From positions 1 through 7,454 of the forward strand of contig SYBY01000498.1 of NCBI GenBank assembly GCA_005788585.1: 7,454 nt of DNA. Reading direction: 5' to 3'. This DNA is from Actinomycetota bacterium (lineage in GTDB: Bacteria > Actinomycetota > Thermoleophilia > Solirubrobacterales > Solirubrobacteraceae). The number at the start of each line of letters is the position of its first letter. Positions within the stretch are counted from its first letter, which is position 1. Below the pieces are notes generated by a model. The model ran no database searches and was not told the origin of the DNA. It saw only the letters and a program-made list of their open reading frames with translations. Positions 1 to 6,269 of this stretch are shown piece by piece. A program made the translations under genes and the position numbers.

Positions 1-1019
1 GCACGCTGGGACTCGACGCGCTCGTCGTGCGGGTCGTCGCCGTCGTGCTCGTCCTCGCGGGAGGCGCCGGAGCGCTGCTCTACGTCGGCGGCCTGCTGCT
101 CATGCCCGACGACGCCGTCCCCGGCGAACCCGCCGACGATCACGTGCGCGGGCGCCTGGCGACCATCTCGGGCGTCGTCGTCCTCGTCCTCGCGGGCCTG
201 GTGCTCATCAGCGGCGTCGGGTTCTGGCTGTTCGGGCCGCTGATCCCGCTCGCCTTCCTCGCGCTGCTGGGCCTGGGCGCCTGGTGGGTGGTCTCCGGTG
301 AGGGGACGACCGGCCGGCCCGCAGATATCGCACGGCGCAGCGTGTTCGGAGTCCTGGTCCTCGTCGGCTGCACCATCCTCGCGGGACTGTCGTTCTACGC
401 CGGCGCGACGGAGGGCGGCTGGATCATCGCGGCCGTCGTCATCGCCGCGGGCCTCGCGCTGCTCGCCGGCGCGGTCTTCCGCCCGGTCCGCTTCCTCATC
501 CTGCCCGCGCTGGCTCTTGCGCTACCGCTGGCCGCAGCGGAGGCGAGCGACCTCGATCTCACCGGTGGCCTCGGCGAACGGACGTACCGCCCGGCGACCG
601 CCGCGGACGTCCGGGACACGTACGAACTCGGCGCCGGCCGTCTGGTCGTCGACCTGCGCGGCGTGGACCTCCCGGACGGCGACACGGCCGTGAACCTGCG
701 GGTCGGCGCCGGACAGGCCCTGCTCCTCGTCGACCGCGATGTCTGCGTGGCGAGCCGCGCCGAGGTCGGCGTCGGCGCGGTGCAGGTCTTCGACGCGGAG
801 AACGGCGGCGTGGCGGTCGACTGGGAGGACGTGCCCGCCCGCCCGCCCGGCACGCCCCGGGTGCTCGTCGACGGCGAGGCCGGGGTCGGCGTGGTCACCG
901 TCGACCACGTCGATCGCGAGCATGACTGGGACGGCGACCGCGGACGACGCTGGGGCGGACGCGACGGCGACATCACCCCGACGCAGCCCGCCTGCCGGGA
1001 GGACCGTGCGGCGGACTGA
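1..1019 (+). CDS. PspC-domain membrane protein with LiaF-like C-terminal domain (5' partial)
   Basis: The reading frame is already open at base 3 and the protein starts upstream of the window; 338 residues are visible. The first visible residues (TLGLDALVVRVV, then LLYVGGLLLMPDD) are the second half of a PspC domain, so the GTG at 27 lies inside the domain and is not the start. About five further hydrophobic segments follow, encoded between about 155 and 540. A soluble domain comes next (about 560-930) with the alternating pattern ELGAGRLVVDL, NLRVGAGQALLLV and AEVGVGAVQVF, typical of the LiaF/VraT C-terminal family. The tail is rich in Asp, Arg and Gly. LiaF proteins are membrane partners that restrain a LiaS-type kinase, and here the kinase gene follows with a 14-base overlap if its start is at 1006. 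The role as kinase partner in envelope-stress sensing is inference; the domain calls are fairly secure. Confidence 0.85.
   Translation, partial: TLGLDALVVRVVAVVLVLAGGAGALLYVGGLLLMPDDAVPGEPADDHVRGRLATISGVVVLVLAGLVLISGVGFWLFGPLIPLAFLALLGLGAWWVVSGEGTTGRPADIARRSVFGVLVLVGCTILAGLSFYAGATEGGWIIAAVVIAAGLALLAGAVFRPVRFLILPALALALPLAAAEASDLDLTGGLGERTYRPATAADVRDTYELGAGRLVVDLRGVDLPDGDTAVNLRVGAGQALLLVDRDVCVASRAEVGVGAVQVFDAENGGVAVDWEDVPARPPGTPRVLVDGEAGVGVVTVDHVDREHDWDGDRGRRWGGRDGDITPTQPACREDRAAD
997..1003 (+). promoter_or_regulatory. Ribosome binding site for the PspC histidine kinase
   Basis: GGGAGGA lies inside the end of the preceding gene, just before the GTG at 1006. The gap of two to three bases is shorter than ideal. 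The site still favours 1006 over the next in-frame GTG codons at 1033 and 1042, which lie about 30 or more bases away. Translational coupling to the upstream gene is likely. Confidence 0.45.
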
Positions 1020-2397
1020 GCCGATTGACGGCGTGTCGCTCGTGGCGGGCCTGGCGCTGGTGGCGCTGGGCTCGCTGCTGCTTGTCAGCACCACGGGCGC
1101 GGCCACCTTCACGGTCGCCGTGCTCGCGCCGGCCGCCTCGGCGACGCTCGGCGCGATCCTGCTCGCCGTCGGGCTCCAGTCGCGACGGCGCGCGGACGGA
1201 CGCCCGGACGAGGCGGCTGGGCTGCACCGCAACCCGAGCGGGCGCTGGCTCGGCGGCGTGTGCTCGGGCGTCGCGCAGACGCTCGGCATCGAGCCCGCGA
1301 TCGTGCGCATCGGGTTCGTGCTCGCGGCACTCGCCGGGGGCCTGGGGATCGTGCTCTACGCACTCGGCTGGGTGCTGCTGCCGGCCCGGCGCAGCGACGG
1401 CGCGGCGCCCCCGCCGGCTCGAGGCATCCTCGCGGTGGCCTTCGGCGTCTCGCTCCTCGCTCTGGCGGGGCTGCTTGCGGTCCGGGCCGCCGGCGTCTGG
1501 ATCGGCGACGGCTTCGTCTGGCCGGCCGCCCTCGTCGCCGGAGGGGCGGCGCTGCTCTGGCGCCGCAGCCGCACCGAACCGGCCGTGGACACGCCCGCCG
1601 TGCCGCAACCGCCCAAGGAGACCCGGGGAGAGACCTTCTCGCGCACGGGGGTGGGCGTGGCGCTCGTGCTGGCGGCCGCGCTCCTGTTCCTGCAGTCCAC
1701 CGGCGCCTTCGGCGCGGCACGCGACGCCCTGCTGGCGGTCGTGGTCGCCGCCGTGGTGCTCGGCGTGATCTTCGCCCCCACGATCGTTCGGCTCATCCGC
1801 TCGCGCGACACCGAGCGCGCCGAGCGGATCCGCAGCCAGGAACGCGCCGAGATGGGCGCGCACCTGCACGACTCGGTGCTGCAGACCCTCGCGCTCCTGC
1901 AGCAGCGCGCCGACGACCCGCGCGCCGTGACCCAGCTGGCCCGGCGTCAGGAGCGCGAGCTGCGCCGGTGGCTCAGCGGCCGCGCGCCGTTGGACGGCGC
2001 CCCACAGACCTTGGCGGCCGCCCTCGAGGCGACGGCGGACGACGTCGAGCGCGATCATCGGGTCGACGTGGAGCTCGTGATCGTGGGAGACACCGACCTG
2101 ACGCCCCGCACGGAGGCCCTGCTGGGCGCCGCGCGTGAGGCGCTGGTCAACGCCGCGCGCCATGGCGGCGGCGGGCCCGTCGACGTCTACGCGGAGGCGC
2201 AGGGCGGTCGCGTGGAGGTCGACGTCCGCGACCGGGGCCCCGGCTTCGACCCCGCCACGATCCCGGCCGACCGCCACGGCGTGCGCGAGTCGATCGTCGG
2301 CCGGATGGCGCGCCACGGCGGCCGGGCCACGATCGGGCCGGCCCCGGGCGGCGGAACGGAGGTCGAGCTGGTGCTCGATCCGGAAGGCGACGCATGA
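1006..2397 (+). CDS. PspC-domain sensor histidine kinase (NarL-type partner, LiaS-like)
   Basis: A 463-residue membrane histidine kinase. Two hydrophobic segments (about residues 10-31 and 37-62) are followed by a PspC domain (about 73-130: NPSGRWLGGVCSGVAQTLGI, then IVLYALGWVLLP). Four more hydrophobic segments follow, near 141-166, 170-185, 216-235 and 241-262. The cytoplasmic part has a HisKA_3 dimerisation helix with the phosphoacceptor His288 in HLHDSVLQT. It continues with a HATPase domain: N-box EALVNAARH with Asn382, G1 box DRGPGFDP from Asp409, and a second glycine region near 422-440. All catalytic motifs look intact. It should autophosphorylate and pass the phosphate to the regulator encoded next, whose start overlaps this stop as ATGA. 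There is no separate extracellular sensor domain, so the signal is probably sensed in the membrane or through PspC and the upstream protein. The exact start (GTG 1006, 1033 or 1042) is uncertain; the frame is not. Confidence 0.9.
   Translation: MRRTEPIDGVSLVAGLALVALGSLLLVSTTGAATFTVAVLAPAASATLGAILLAVGLQSRRRADGRPDEAAGLHRNPSGRWLGGVCSGVAQTLGIEPAIVRIGFVLAALAGGLGIVLYALGWVLLPARRSDGAAPPPARGILAVAFGVSLLALAGLLAVRAAGVWIGDGFVWPAALVAGGAALLWRRSRTEPAVDTPAVPQPPKETRGETFSRTGVGVALVLAAALLFLQSTGAFGAARDALLAVVVAAVVLGVIFAPTIVRLIRSRDTERAERIRSQERAEMGAHLHDSVLQTLALLQQRADDPRAVTQLARRQERELRRWLSGRAPLDGAPQTLAAALEATADDVERDHRVDVELVIVGDTDLTPRTEALLGAAREALVNAARHGGGGPVDVYAEAQGGRVEVDVRDRGPGFDPATIPADRHGVRESIVGRMARHGGRATIGPAPGGGTEVELVLDPEGDA
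2382..2387 (+). promoter_or_regulatory. Ribosome binding site for the response regulator
   Basis: GGAAGG lies six bases before the ATG at 2394, inside the last codons of the kinase gene. With the ATGA stop/start overlap it supports this start and coupled translation of kinase and regulator. Confidence 0.55.
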
Positions 2398-3050
2398 GCG
2401 CACCCACCGTGGCCATCGTCGACGACCACGCGCTCTGGCGCGCCGGGGTCCGCGCCGAGCTCGAGGGCGCGTTCGACGTCGTGGGCGACGCCGGAACCGT
2501 CGAGGACGCCGTGGCCCTCATCGCCGCCACGGCGCCGGACGTCGTCCTCCTCGACGTCCACATGCCCGACGGCGGCGGCGTGGCGGTCCTGCGGCAGGCG
2601 CGCGCGGCCGGCAGCACCACGACGTTCCTCGCGCTCTCGGTGTCCGATGCGGCAGAGGACGTCATCGCCGTGATCCGCGCCGGCGCGCGCGGGTACATCA
2701 CGAAGGCGATCGCGCCCGCCGAGCTCGGGGACGCCGTCCGCCGCGTCCACGAGGGCGACGCCGTCTTCTCCCCCCGCCTGGCGGGTTTCGTCCTCGATGC
2801 CTTCGCGGGGGCCGCGACACCCGCCCCGGGCAGCAGCGGCGACGCCGAGCTGGACCAGCTCACGCCCCGGGAGCGGGAGGTGCTTCGCCTCCTGGCCCGC
2901 GGCTATCTGTACAAGGAGATCGCCCATCGCCTGGAGATCTCACCGAAGACGGTCGAGGCCCACGTCTCGGCGGTGCTGCGCAAACTGCAGCTGTCCAACC
3001 GGCACGAACTGTCCCGGTGGGCCGCAGAACATGAGGTCATCGACCCCTGA
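2394..3050 (+). CDS. NarL/LuxR-family two-component response regulator (LiaR-like)
   Basis: A 218-residue DNA-binding response regulator of usual NarL-family length. The receiver domain (about residues 4-120) has the acidic pair Asp10-Asp11, phosphoacceptor Asp54 in LLDVHMPDG, Ser82 at the switch position and Lys104 in GYITKA. A linker rich in Ala, Gly and Pro (about 138-152) leads to a LuxR-type helix-turn-helix (about 155-210). That domain shows LTPREREVLRLLARG and the recognition-helix region ISPKTVEAHVSAVLRKL. All expected residues are present. It is the last gene of the signalling operon, coupled to the kinase by a four-base ATGA overlap, and should be phosphorylated by it. Its targets are not visible; PspC- or Lia-type systems commonly control envelope-stress genes and often themselves, but that cannot be tested here because the operon promoter is outside the window. 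Confidence 0.93.
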   Translation: MSAPTVAIVDDHALWRAGVRAELEGAFDVVGDAGTVEDAVALIAATAPDVVLLDVHMPDGGGVAVLRQARAAGSTTTFLALSVSDAAEDVIAVIRAGARGYITKAIAPAELGDAVRRVHEGDAVFSPRLAGFVLDAFAGAATPAPGSSGDAELDQLTPREREVLRLLARGYLYKEIAHRLEISPKTVEAHVSAVLRKLQLSNRHELSRWAAEHEVIDP

Positions 3051-3087
3051 CCGCTCGGTCCCACAAAGGGCGCTGTTGACCTCTCCA

Positions 3088-3098
3088 GAATGAGATTC
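3088..3098. promoter_or_regulatory. Inverted repeat GAAT-GAG-ATTC, candidate operator
   Basis: A perfect 4+4 dyad with a three-base centre in the 80-base gap before the acyltransferase gene. It covers the place where a -35 box would sit relative to the -10-like TAGGGT at 3117. The same GAAY-N3-RTTC pattern recurs twice between nadA and the HEAT-repeat gene. Regulatory function is inference. Confidence 0.3.
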
Positions 3099-3116
3099 AG
3101 GCTCCCCCGATCTGGG

Positions 3117-3122
3117 TAGGGT
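3117..3122 (+). promoter_or_regulatory. Candidate -10 element of a leaderless promoter (acyltransferase gene)
   Basis: TAGGGT is followed by eight bases and then the GTG start at 3131, so transcription would begin at or within a couple of bases of the start codon. No convincing -35 box stands 16-18 bases upstream; the inverted repeat at 3088-3098 occupies that place. TAGGG could alternatively be a weak ribosome binding site. Confidence 0.4.
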
Positions 3123-3130
3123 CGGCGCTC

Positions 3131-3697
3131 GTGAGCGGCGTCGTCGTACGGGTGGCACATCGGGGACCCCTGGTCGTCCGCGGCACCCTGCTCATGTGGC
3201 TGCGCGGCGTGCGGCCGGGACTCATGACGTGGGTCCGCGGCGCCAGACCGCGCATCATCAACCACGGCACCGTGACGATCGGCCGCCGGTTCCGCGCGGA
3301 CGGACTGCGCGCGCGCATCGAACTCGGTGCGCTCACCGATGCCGAGCTGATCATCGGCGACGACGTGTACCTCAACGGCGGGGTCAGCGCGATCGCCTCT
3401 GTCCGCATCGAGATCGGCGACCACACCCGCATCGGCGACCACACCATGCTCCTCGACTCCGACATCCACGAGGTCGAGCAGGGCGCGGAGGTCCGGCGCG
3501 GGCCCATCCGCATCGGCCGGAACGTCTGGATCGCCCGCAACTGCACCGTCCTGCCGGGCGTCGAGATCGGCGACCACAGCGTCGTGGCTGCCGGCTCCGT
3601 CGTCACGCGCTCGGTGCCGCCGCGGACCCTCGTCGCGGGCGTCCCCGCCCGACACGTTCGCGAACTGCGCGCCGACGACGACTGGGTGCGTAGCTAA
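3131..3697 (+). CDS. Hexapeptide-repeat acyltransferase (left-handed beta-helix, WcaF/maltose acetyltransferase-like)
   Basis: A 188-residue protein built of imperfect hexapeptide turns: ELIIGD near 72, RIEIGD near 92, TRIGD near 99, PIRIGR, then VEIGD and VVAAGSVV. It closes with the PPRTLVAGVPARHVREL ending typical of this family. His113 in SDIH matches the usual position of the catalytic His. Family members form trimers and transfer acetyl or other acyl groups from acyl-CoA to sugars or amino sugars, often for surface polysaccharides; the acceptor cannot be told from sequence. The first 45 residues are basic and partly hydrophobic with no clear signal peptide. The start is well bounded: a stop codon at 3077 in this frame is followed by no ATG, GTG or TTG until the GTG at 3131. 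No strong Shine-Dalgarno sequence is present. It stands alone between the signalling operon and the peptidase gene, so no pathway can be assigned. Confidence 0.85.
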   Translation: MSGVVVRVAHRGPLVVRGTLLMWLRGVRPGLMTWVRGARPRIINHGTVTIGRRFRADGLRARIELGALTDAELIIGDDVYLNGGVSAIASVRIEIGDHTRIGDHTMLLDSDIHEVEQGAEVRRGPIRIGRNVWIARNCTVLPGVEIGDHSVVAAGSVVTRSVPPRTLVAGVPARHVRELRADDDWVRS

Positions 3698-3733
3698 CGC
3701 GCCGAGCACGTCCGGCCGGCACGACCGGTCGAC

Positions 3734-3739
3734 TACGCT
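3734..3739 (+). promoter_or_regulatory. Candidate -10 element of a leaderless promoter (M16 peptidase gene)
   Basis: TACGCT is followed by six bases and the ATG at 3746, placing the transcription start on or next to the start codon. There is no Shine-Dalgarno sequence. A -35 box is not recognisable. The GC-rich palindromes CCGGCCGG (3712-3719) and GACCGGTC (3723-3730) lie upstream, but they are too short to claim function in DNA this GC-rich. Confidence 0.45.
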
Positions 3740-3745
3740 GGGCGC

Positions 3746-4990
3746 ATGCCGCAGATCACCTCTTCCACGCTGCGAAACGGCCTGCCGGTGCACCGCATCG
3801 GCCTCGAGGGCACGCGCGCGATCACGATCCTCGTCGCGTTCGACGCGGGGGCGCGGACGGAGCGCCCGGAGGAGAACGGCATGGCCCACTTCCTCGAGCA
3901 CCTCGTGTTCAAGGGCGGCGAGAAGTACCCCCACTACCGCGACGTCAACGAGACGGCCGAGCGGCTCGGCGCGGTCCTCAACGCGTTCACGAGCCATGAC
4001 CTCGTCGCGTTCCACGTCACGGCGCGGGCCGAGAAGGCCATGGAGGCGCTCGATCTGCTCAGCGATTTCGCGGGCCGGCCGATCATCGACGCCGACGAGC
4101 TCGACCGCGAGCGCGGGGTCGTCATCCAGGAGATCCAGCGCTACAAGGATCAGCCGGCGTCGGTGGCCGCCGACCTCATCGACGTCGCAGCGTTCGGCAG
4201 CCACCCGCTCGGTCGCACCGTCCTCGGTCCCGAGGAGCACCTCCGTACCTTTACCCGCGAGGGCATCGTCGCGTTCCGCGAGCGGCAGTGGTCGGGCACG
4301 CGCGGCGGCGCCTACCTCGTCGGCAACGTCGACCACCTCGACGACGGCGCGGTGGCCGAGCTGCTCGAGCGCTTCCCCACGCTGCCCGGACCGCCCCCGT
4401 ACGACCCCGCGCCCGCGCTGAAGCCGGACATCCTCGTCGAGGAGCGCGACAGCAACCAGTCGCACCTGCGGATGCAGTACCAGCCCAAGATCGACGTGCG
4501 GAACCCCGCTGAGCGTGCCGCCCTGAAGATCTACAGCACGTTGCTCGGCGGGTCGATGGGCTCCCGGCTGTTCGACGAGATCCGCGAGCAGCGCGGCCTG
4601 TGCTACTCGGTGTGGGCGGTCGACCACGCGTACGCCGACACGCCGATCCTGCAGCTCGGCAGCGGGCTGGAGTCGAGCAAGTGCGTCGAGGCCTACACGC
4701 GGATGCGGGAGATCGTCGACGAACTGCGCACCGACGGCCCCACCGAGGAAGAGGTCGAGCGCGCCCGGGCCTACGCCAGCGGCCGCATGGTGCTGAGCTT
4801 CGAGAACTCGGGGGCCGTCGCCCGGACGGCGGCGTACCAGTCGATCGTCTTCGAGGAGCCGATCGACCCGGACGCCGTGATCCGCGCGATCGACGACGTC
4901 ACGTACGACGACGTCGCCGCCGTGGCGCGTGACGTGGCCGATACGCTCGCCGTGGCGTGCGTCGGCCCGCACAGCGCAGATGAGTTCTGA
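3746..4990 (+). CDS. M16-family zinc metallopeptidase (processing-peptidase-like)
   Basis: A 414-residue protein of the usual length for single-unit bacterial M16B peptidases. The inverted zinc-binding motif HXXEH is intact as His48-Phe-Leu-Glu51-His52. The third zinc ligand is Glu129 in GVVIQEIQRYKD, at the 76-residue spacing known for the family. The C-terminal half carries the conserved REQRGLCYSV segment, whose Arg/Tyr pair contributes to substrate binding in this family. No signal peptide or membrane segment is visible, so it is probably cytoplasmic. Relatives resemble mitochondrial processing peptidase and degrade or process peptides; the bacterial substrate is generally unknown. M16 proteins often occur as active/inactive pairs, but only one copy is visible here. 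The ATG at 3746 follows a -10-like TACGCT by six bases and has no Shine-Dalgarno sequence. The stop overlaps the next gene by 11 bases, suggesting co-transcription. Confidence 0.93.
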   Translation: MPQITSSTLRNGLPVHRIGLEGTRAITILVAFDAGARTERPEENGMAHFLEHLVFKGGEKYPHYRDVNETAERLGAVLNAFTSHDLVAFHVTARAEKAMEALDLLSDFAGRPIIDADELDRERGVVIQEIQRYKDQPASVAADLIDVAAFGSHPLGRTVLGPEEHLRTFTREGIVAFRERQWSGTRGGAYLVGNVDHLDDGAVAELLERFPTLPGPPPYDPAPALKPDILVEERDSNQSHLRMQYQPKIDVRNPAERAALKIYSTLLGGSMGSRLFDEIREQRGLCYSVWAVDHAYADTPILQLGSGLESSKCVEAYTRMREIVDELRTDGPTEEEVERARAYASGRMVLSFENSGAVARTAAYQSIVFEEPIDPDAVIRAIDDVTYDDVAAVARDVADTLAVACVGPHSADEF

Positions 4991-5348
4991 GTCCGCATCC
5001 CTCGCCGAGCTGAACCTTCCCGAGCTGCGCAGGTACCTGCGCCGCGTCGGTGACCGCTGGCAGCTGAGCGACGCGCGCCTCGGTGGCGCGCGCCTGGCCG
5101 ACCTGCGCGGCGCGGGACCGCAGCGCGAGCGCGGGCCCGAGTACGTCGTCGTGCTCGTCAGTGAGCACTTCGACGGGGTGCCGTGGCTCGAGCGTGTCCA
5201 CCAGTGCGGGTCGCTGTGGGACACGCGGGAGATGCGCGGTGCGGCCGAGGTGCACTGCTACACCCCACCGGAGCTGGCCCGGAAGAAGGAGCAGCTCGAA
5301 CGTGTGCGGGAAGCCGTCGAGCACGGCGTCGACCTGCTCGCGTCGTGA
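4980..5348 (+). CDS. Small protein, possibly a degenerate nucleotidyltransferase-fold protein
   Basis: A 122-residue protein. The ATG at 4980 overlaps the peptidase stop by 11 bases and is the best of several starts; no Shine-Dalgarno sequence is seen, so translation may depend on the upstream gene. The second half (EYVVVLVSEHFDGVPWLERV, then VHCYTPPELARKK and VREAVEHGVDLL) recalls small nucleotidyltransferase-domain proteins. Those usually have a catalytic GSxARG...SDYD stretch followed by LLVVS, an ERM/W-rich segment, CYTPEEFERK and IVREALREG. Here the catalytic stretch is replaced by GGARLADLRGAG and PEYV (Glu54 and Val56 where two metal-binding Asp are expected), which predicts no catalysis. 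The match is from memory of the family, not an alignment. A BolA-like protein is a weaker alternative because of the VSEHFDG segment. That this is a real gene is fairly secure from the overlap and the ordered sequence; its function is not. Confidence 0.6.
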   Translation: MSSESASLAELNLPELRRYLRRVGDRWQLSDARLGGARLADLRGAGPQRERGPEYVVVLVSEHFDGVPWLERVHQCGSLWDTREMRGAAEVHCYTPPELARKKEQLERVREAVEHGVDLLAS

Positions 5349-6158
5349 TCAGCCGGTGAGCATCGCGCGGCGCCGGATGTCCGTGATGGCGGCGCGCGCG
5401 CAGTCGCCCACGGGTCCCAGGTCCGAGGTCATCGCGTCGTCGGCCTCGAGCCGCCGCAGCGCCGGGATGACCTCCAGGCCGCCGACCATCGACAGCGCGA
5501 TCGCCGCGCCGCCGCGCACATCGGGTTCGTCGTCGCGCAGCGCGCGCACCAGCAACGCCGCCGACGACCGGCGCCCGATGACGCCGAGCGCCTCGGCCGC
5601 CTCGCCGCGCACGGCGGGAACCTCGCCGCGGTTGGCCAGCGTGGCGGCGAGCAGCGGAACCGCCCGGTGGTCGCCCAGCTGACCCAGCCCGCGCGCGGCC
5701 CGCGCCCGGACCTCTTCGTCGTCGTCCCGCATGAGCGCCTCGGCCAGTGCGCCGCGTGCCTGGGGCGATGCGAGCCGCGCAAGCGCCTGGGCCGCGTGCA
5801 CACGGACCCGCGCGCAGGAGGCGTCGGCGAGCACCCGTTGCAGGCGCGGACCCGCAGACTGGACGTCCCCCACGGTTCCGGCGAGCCGGCACACGGCCAC
5901 CGCGAGCCCCGCAGGCGTCGCAGGCGAGATCGCCCGGACGATGTCGTCCTCCCCGAGCAGCCGGGCCGCCGCGATCGGCTCGAGTTCGGCCAGCGCGCGG
6001 TCCCGTGCGGCACTGGTGAGCCCCGCGAGCCGGGTGGTGATCCGCAGCCGCAGCGCCGGCTCTGCGAGCTCCAGCCATAGGTCGACGGGCGCGGACGCAG
6101 GCTCACGGTCGGGCTCGGGGCCGTCGCCAAACCCTCCTTGGATGACGGTCAGCGGCAT
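5349..6158 (-). CDS. HEAT-repeat domain protein
   Basis: A 269-residue protein, all helical in appearance, with at least four HEAT / PBS-lyase-type repeats. They begin near residues 117 (RVRVHAAQALARLA), 150 (VRARAARGLGQLG), 183 (VRGEAAEALGVIG) and 214 (VRGGAAIALSMVG), each followed by an AxxxLxxAL helix. Residues 25-110 are probably related but more diverged helices. No catalytic motif, signal peptide or membrane segment is visible. Such scaffolds bind proteins or act as lyases on bound pigments; no partner is evident here. The frame stays open to an ATG at 6224, but I choose the ATG at 6158 because a good promoter (TTGAGC, 18 bases, TATGCT) lies within the extra 22 codons, ending nine bases before 6158. 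It is codirectional with nadA but separated by 167 bases. Its stop abuts the stop of the convergent gene with no base between. Confidence 0.88.
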   Translation of the reverse strand: MPLTVIQGGFGDGPEPDREPASAPVDLWLELAEPALRLRITTRLAGLTSAARDRALAELEPIAAARLLGEDDIVRAISPATPAGLAVAVCRLAGTVGDVQSAGPRLQRVLADASCARVRVHAAQALARLASPQARGALAEALMRDDDEEVRARAARGLGQLGDHRAVPLLAATLANRGEVPAVRGEAAEALGVIGRRSSAALLVRALRDDEPDVRGGAAIALSMVGGLEVIPALRRLEADDAMTSDLGPVGDCARAAITDIRRRAMLTG

Positions 6159-6167
6159 GTTGCGCCG

Positions 6168-6197
6168 AGCATACGCCTCGGGCGCGTGATCGCTCAA
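6168..6197 (-). promoter_or_regulatory. Promoter of the HEAT-repeat gene
   Basis: On the minus strand TTGAGC (6192-6197) and TATGCT (6168-6173) are separated by 18 bases, close to the standard housekeeping promoter consensus. The -10 box ends nine bases before the ATG at 6158, giving a leader of only about one to three bases. This is the best-formed promoter in the window. Confidence 0.6.
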
Positions 6198-6208
6198 GCG
6201 CCTGAGCG
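6191..6208. promoter_or_regulatory. 18-base near-palindrome on the -35 box, candidate operator
   Basis: CGCTCAAGCGCCTGAGCG is a palindrome apart from one mismatched pair (A/C flanking the central GCGC). It covers the -35 box of the HEAT-repeat gene promoter completely, so a protein bound there would block or alter that promoter. In a GC-rich genome a self-complementary GCGC core is common, but the CGCTCA/TGAGCG arms are less so. Confidence 0.35.
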
Positions 6209-6213
6209 AAGAA

Positions 6214-6228
6214 CTGAACGACATTCAT
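6214..6228. promoter_or_regulatory. Inverted repeat TGAAC-GAC-ATTCA, candidate regulator site
   Basis: A 13-base imperfect dyad core with one mismatched pair, centred about 60 bases upstream of the predicted transcription start of the HEAT-repeat gene, in a locally AT-rich stretch. It shares the GAAY-N3-RTTC pattern with sites at 3088-3098 and 6306-6316. The position would suit an activator; function is inference. Confidence 0.3.
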
Positions 6229-6269
6229 ATTGTCTTGGTTATCCGAGGTTTCCCTGCAAACGCGCCTAT

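Noticed and set aside
27..29. GTG at 27 as the start of the first gene
   Set aside because: The residues before it (TLGLDALV) continue a PspC domain in the same frame, so the gene starts outside the window.
973..2403. A 476-residue minus-strand open frame opposite the histidine kinase
   Set aside because: Composition is dominated by Arg, Ala, Gly and His with no recognisable motif; it is the shadow of the kinase gene.
3076..3081. TTGACC as a -35 box for the acyltransferase gene
   Set aside because: It is about 35 bases from the TAGGGT -10 candidate and no -10-like sequence stands 16-18 bases after it.
3712..3730. CCGGCCGG and GACCGGTC palindromes before the M16 gene as operators
   Set aside because: Eight-base GC palindromes are common by chance in DNA of this composition.
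2903..5224. A 773-residue open frame on the minus strand across the regulator, acyltransferase and peptidase genes
   Set aside because: Long antisense frames are expected in very GC-rich DNA where stop codons are rare. It is low in complexity, shows no domain, and lies opposite three well-recognised genes.
6191..6208. HspR (HAIR) or HrcA (CIRCE) heat-shock operator
   Set aside because: HAIR is CTTGAGT-N7-ACTCAAG, with the arms in the opposite order to this palindrome, and CIRCE arms are absent.
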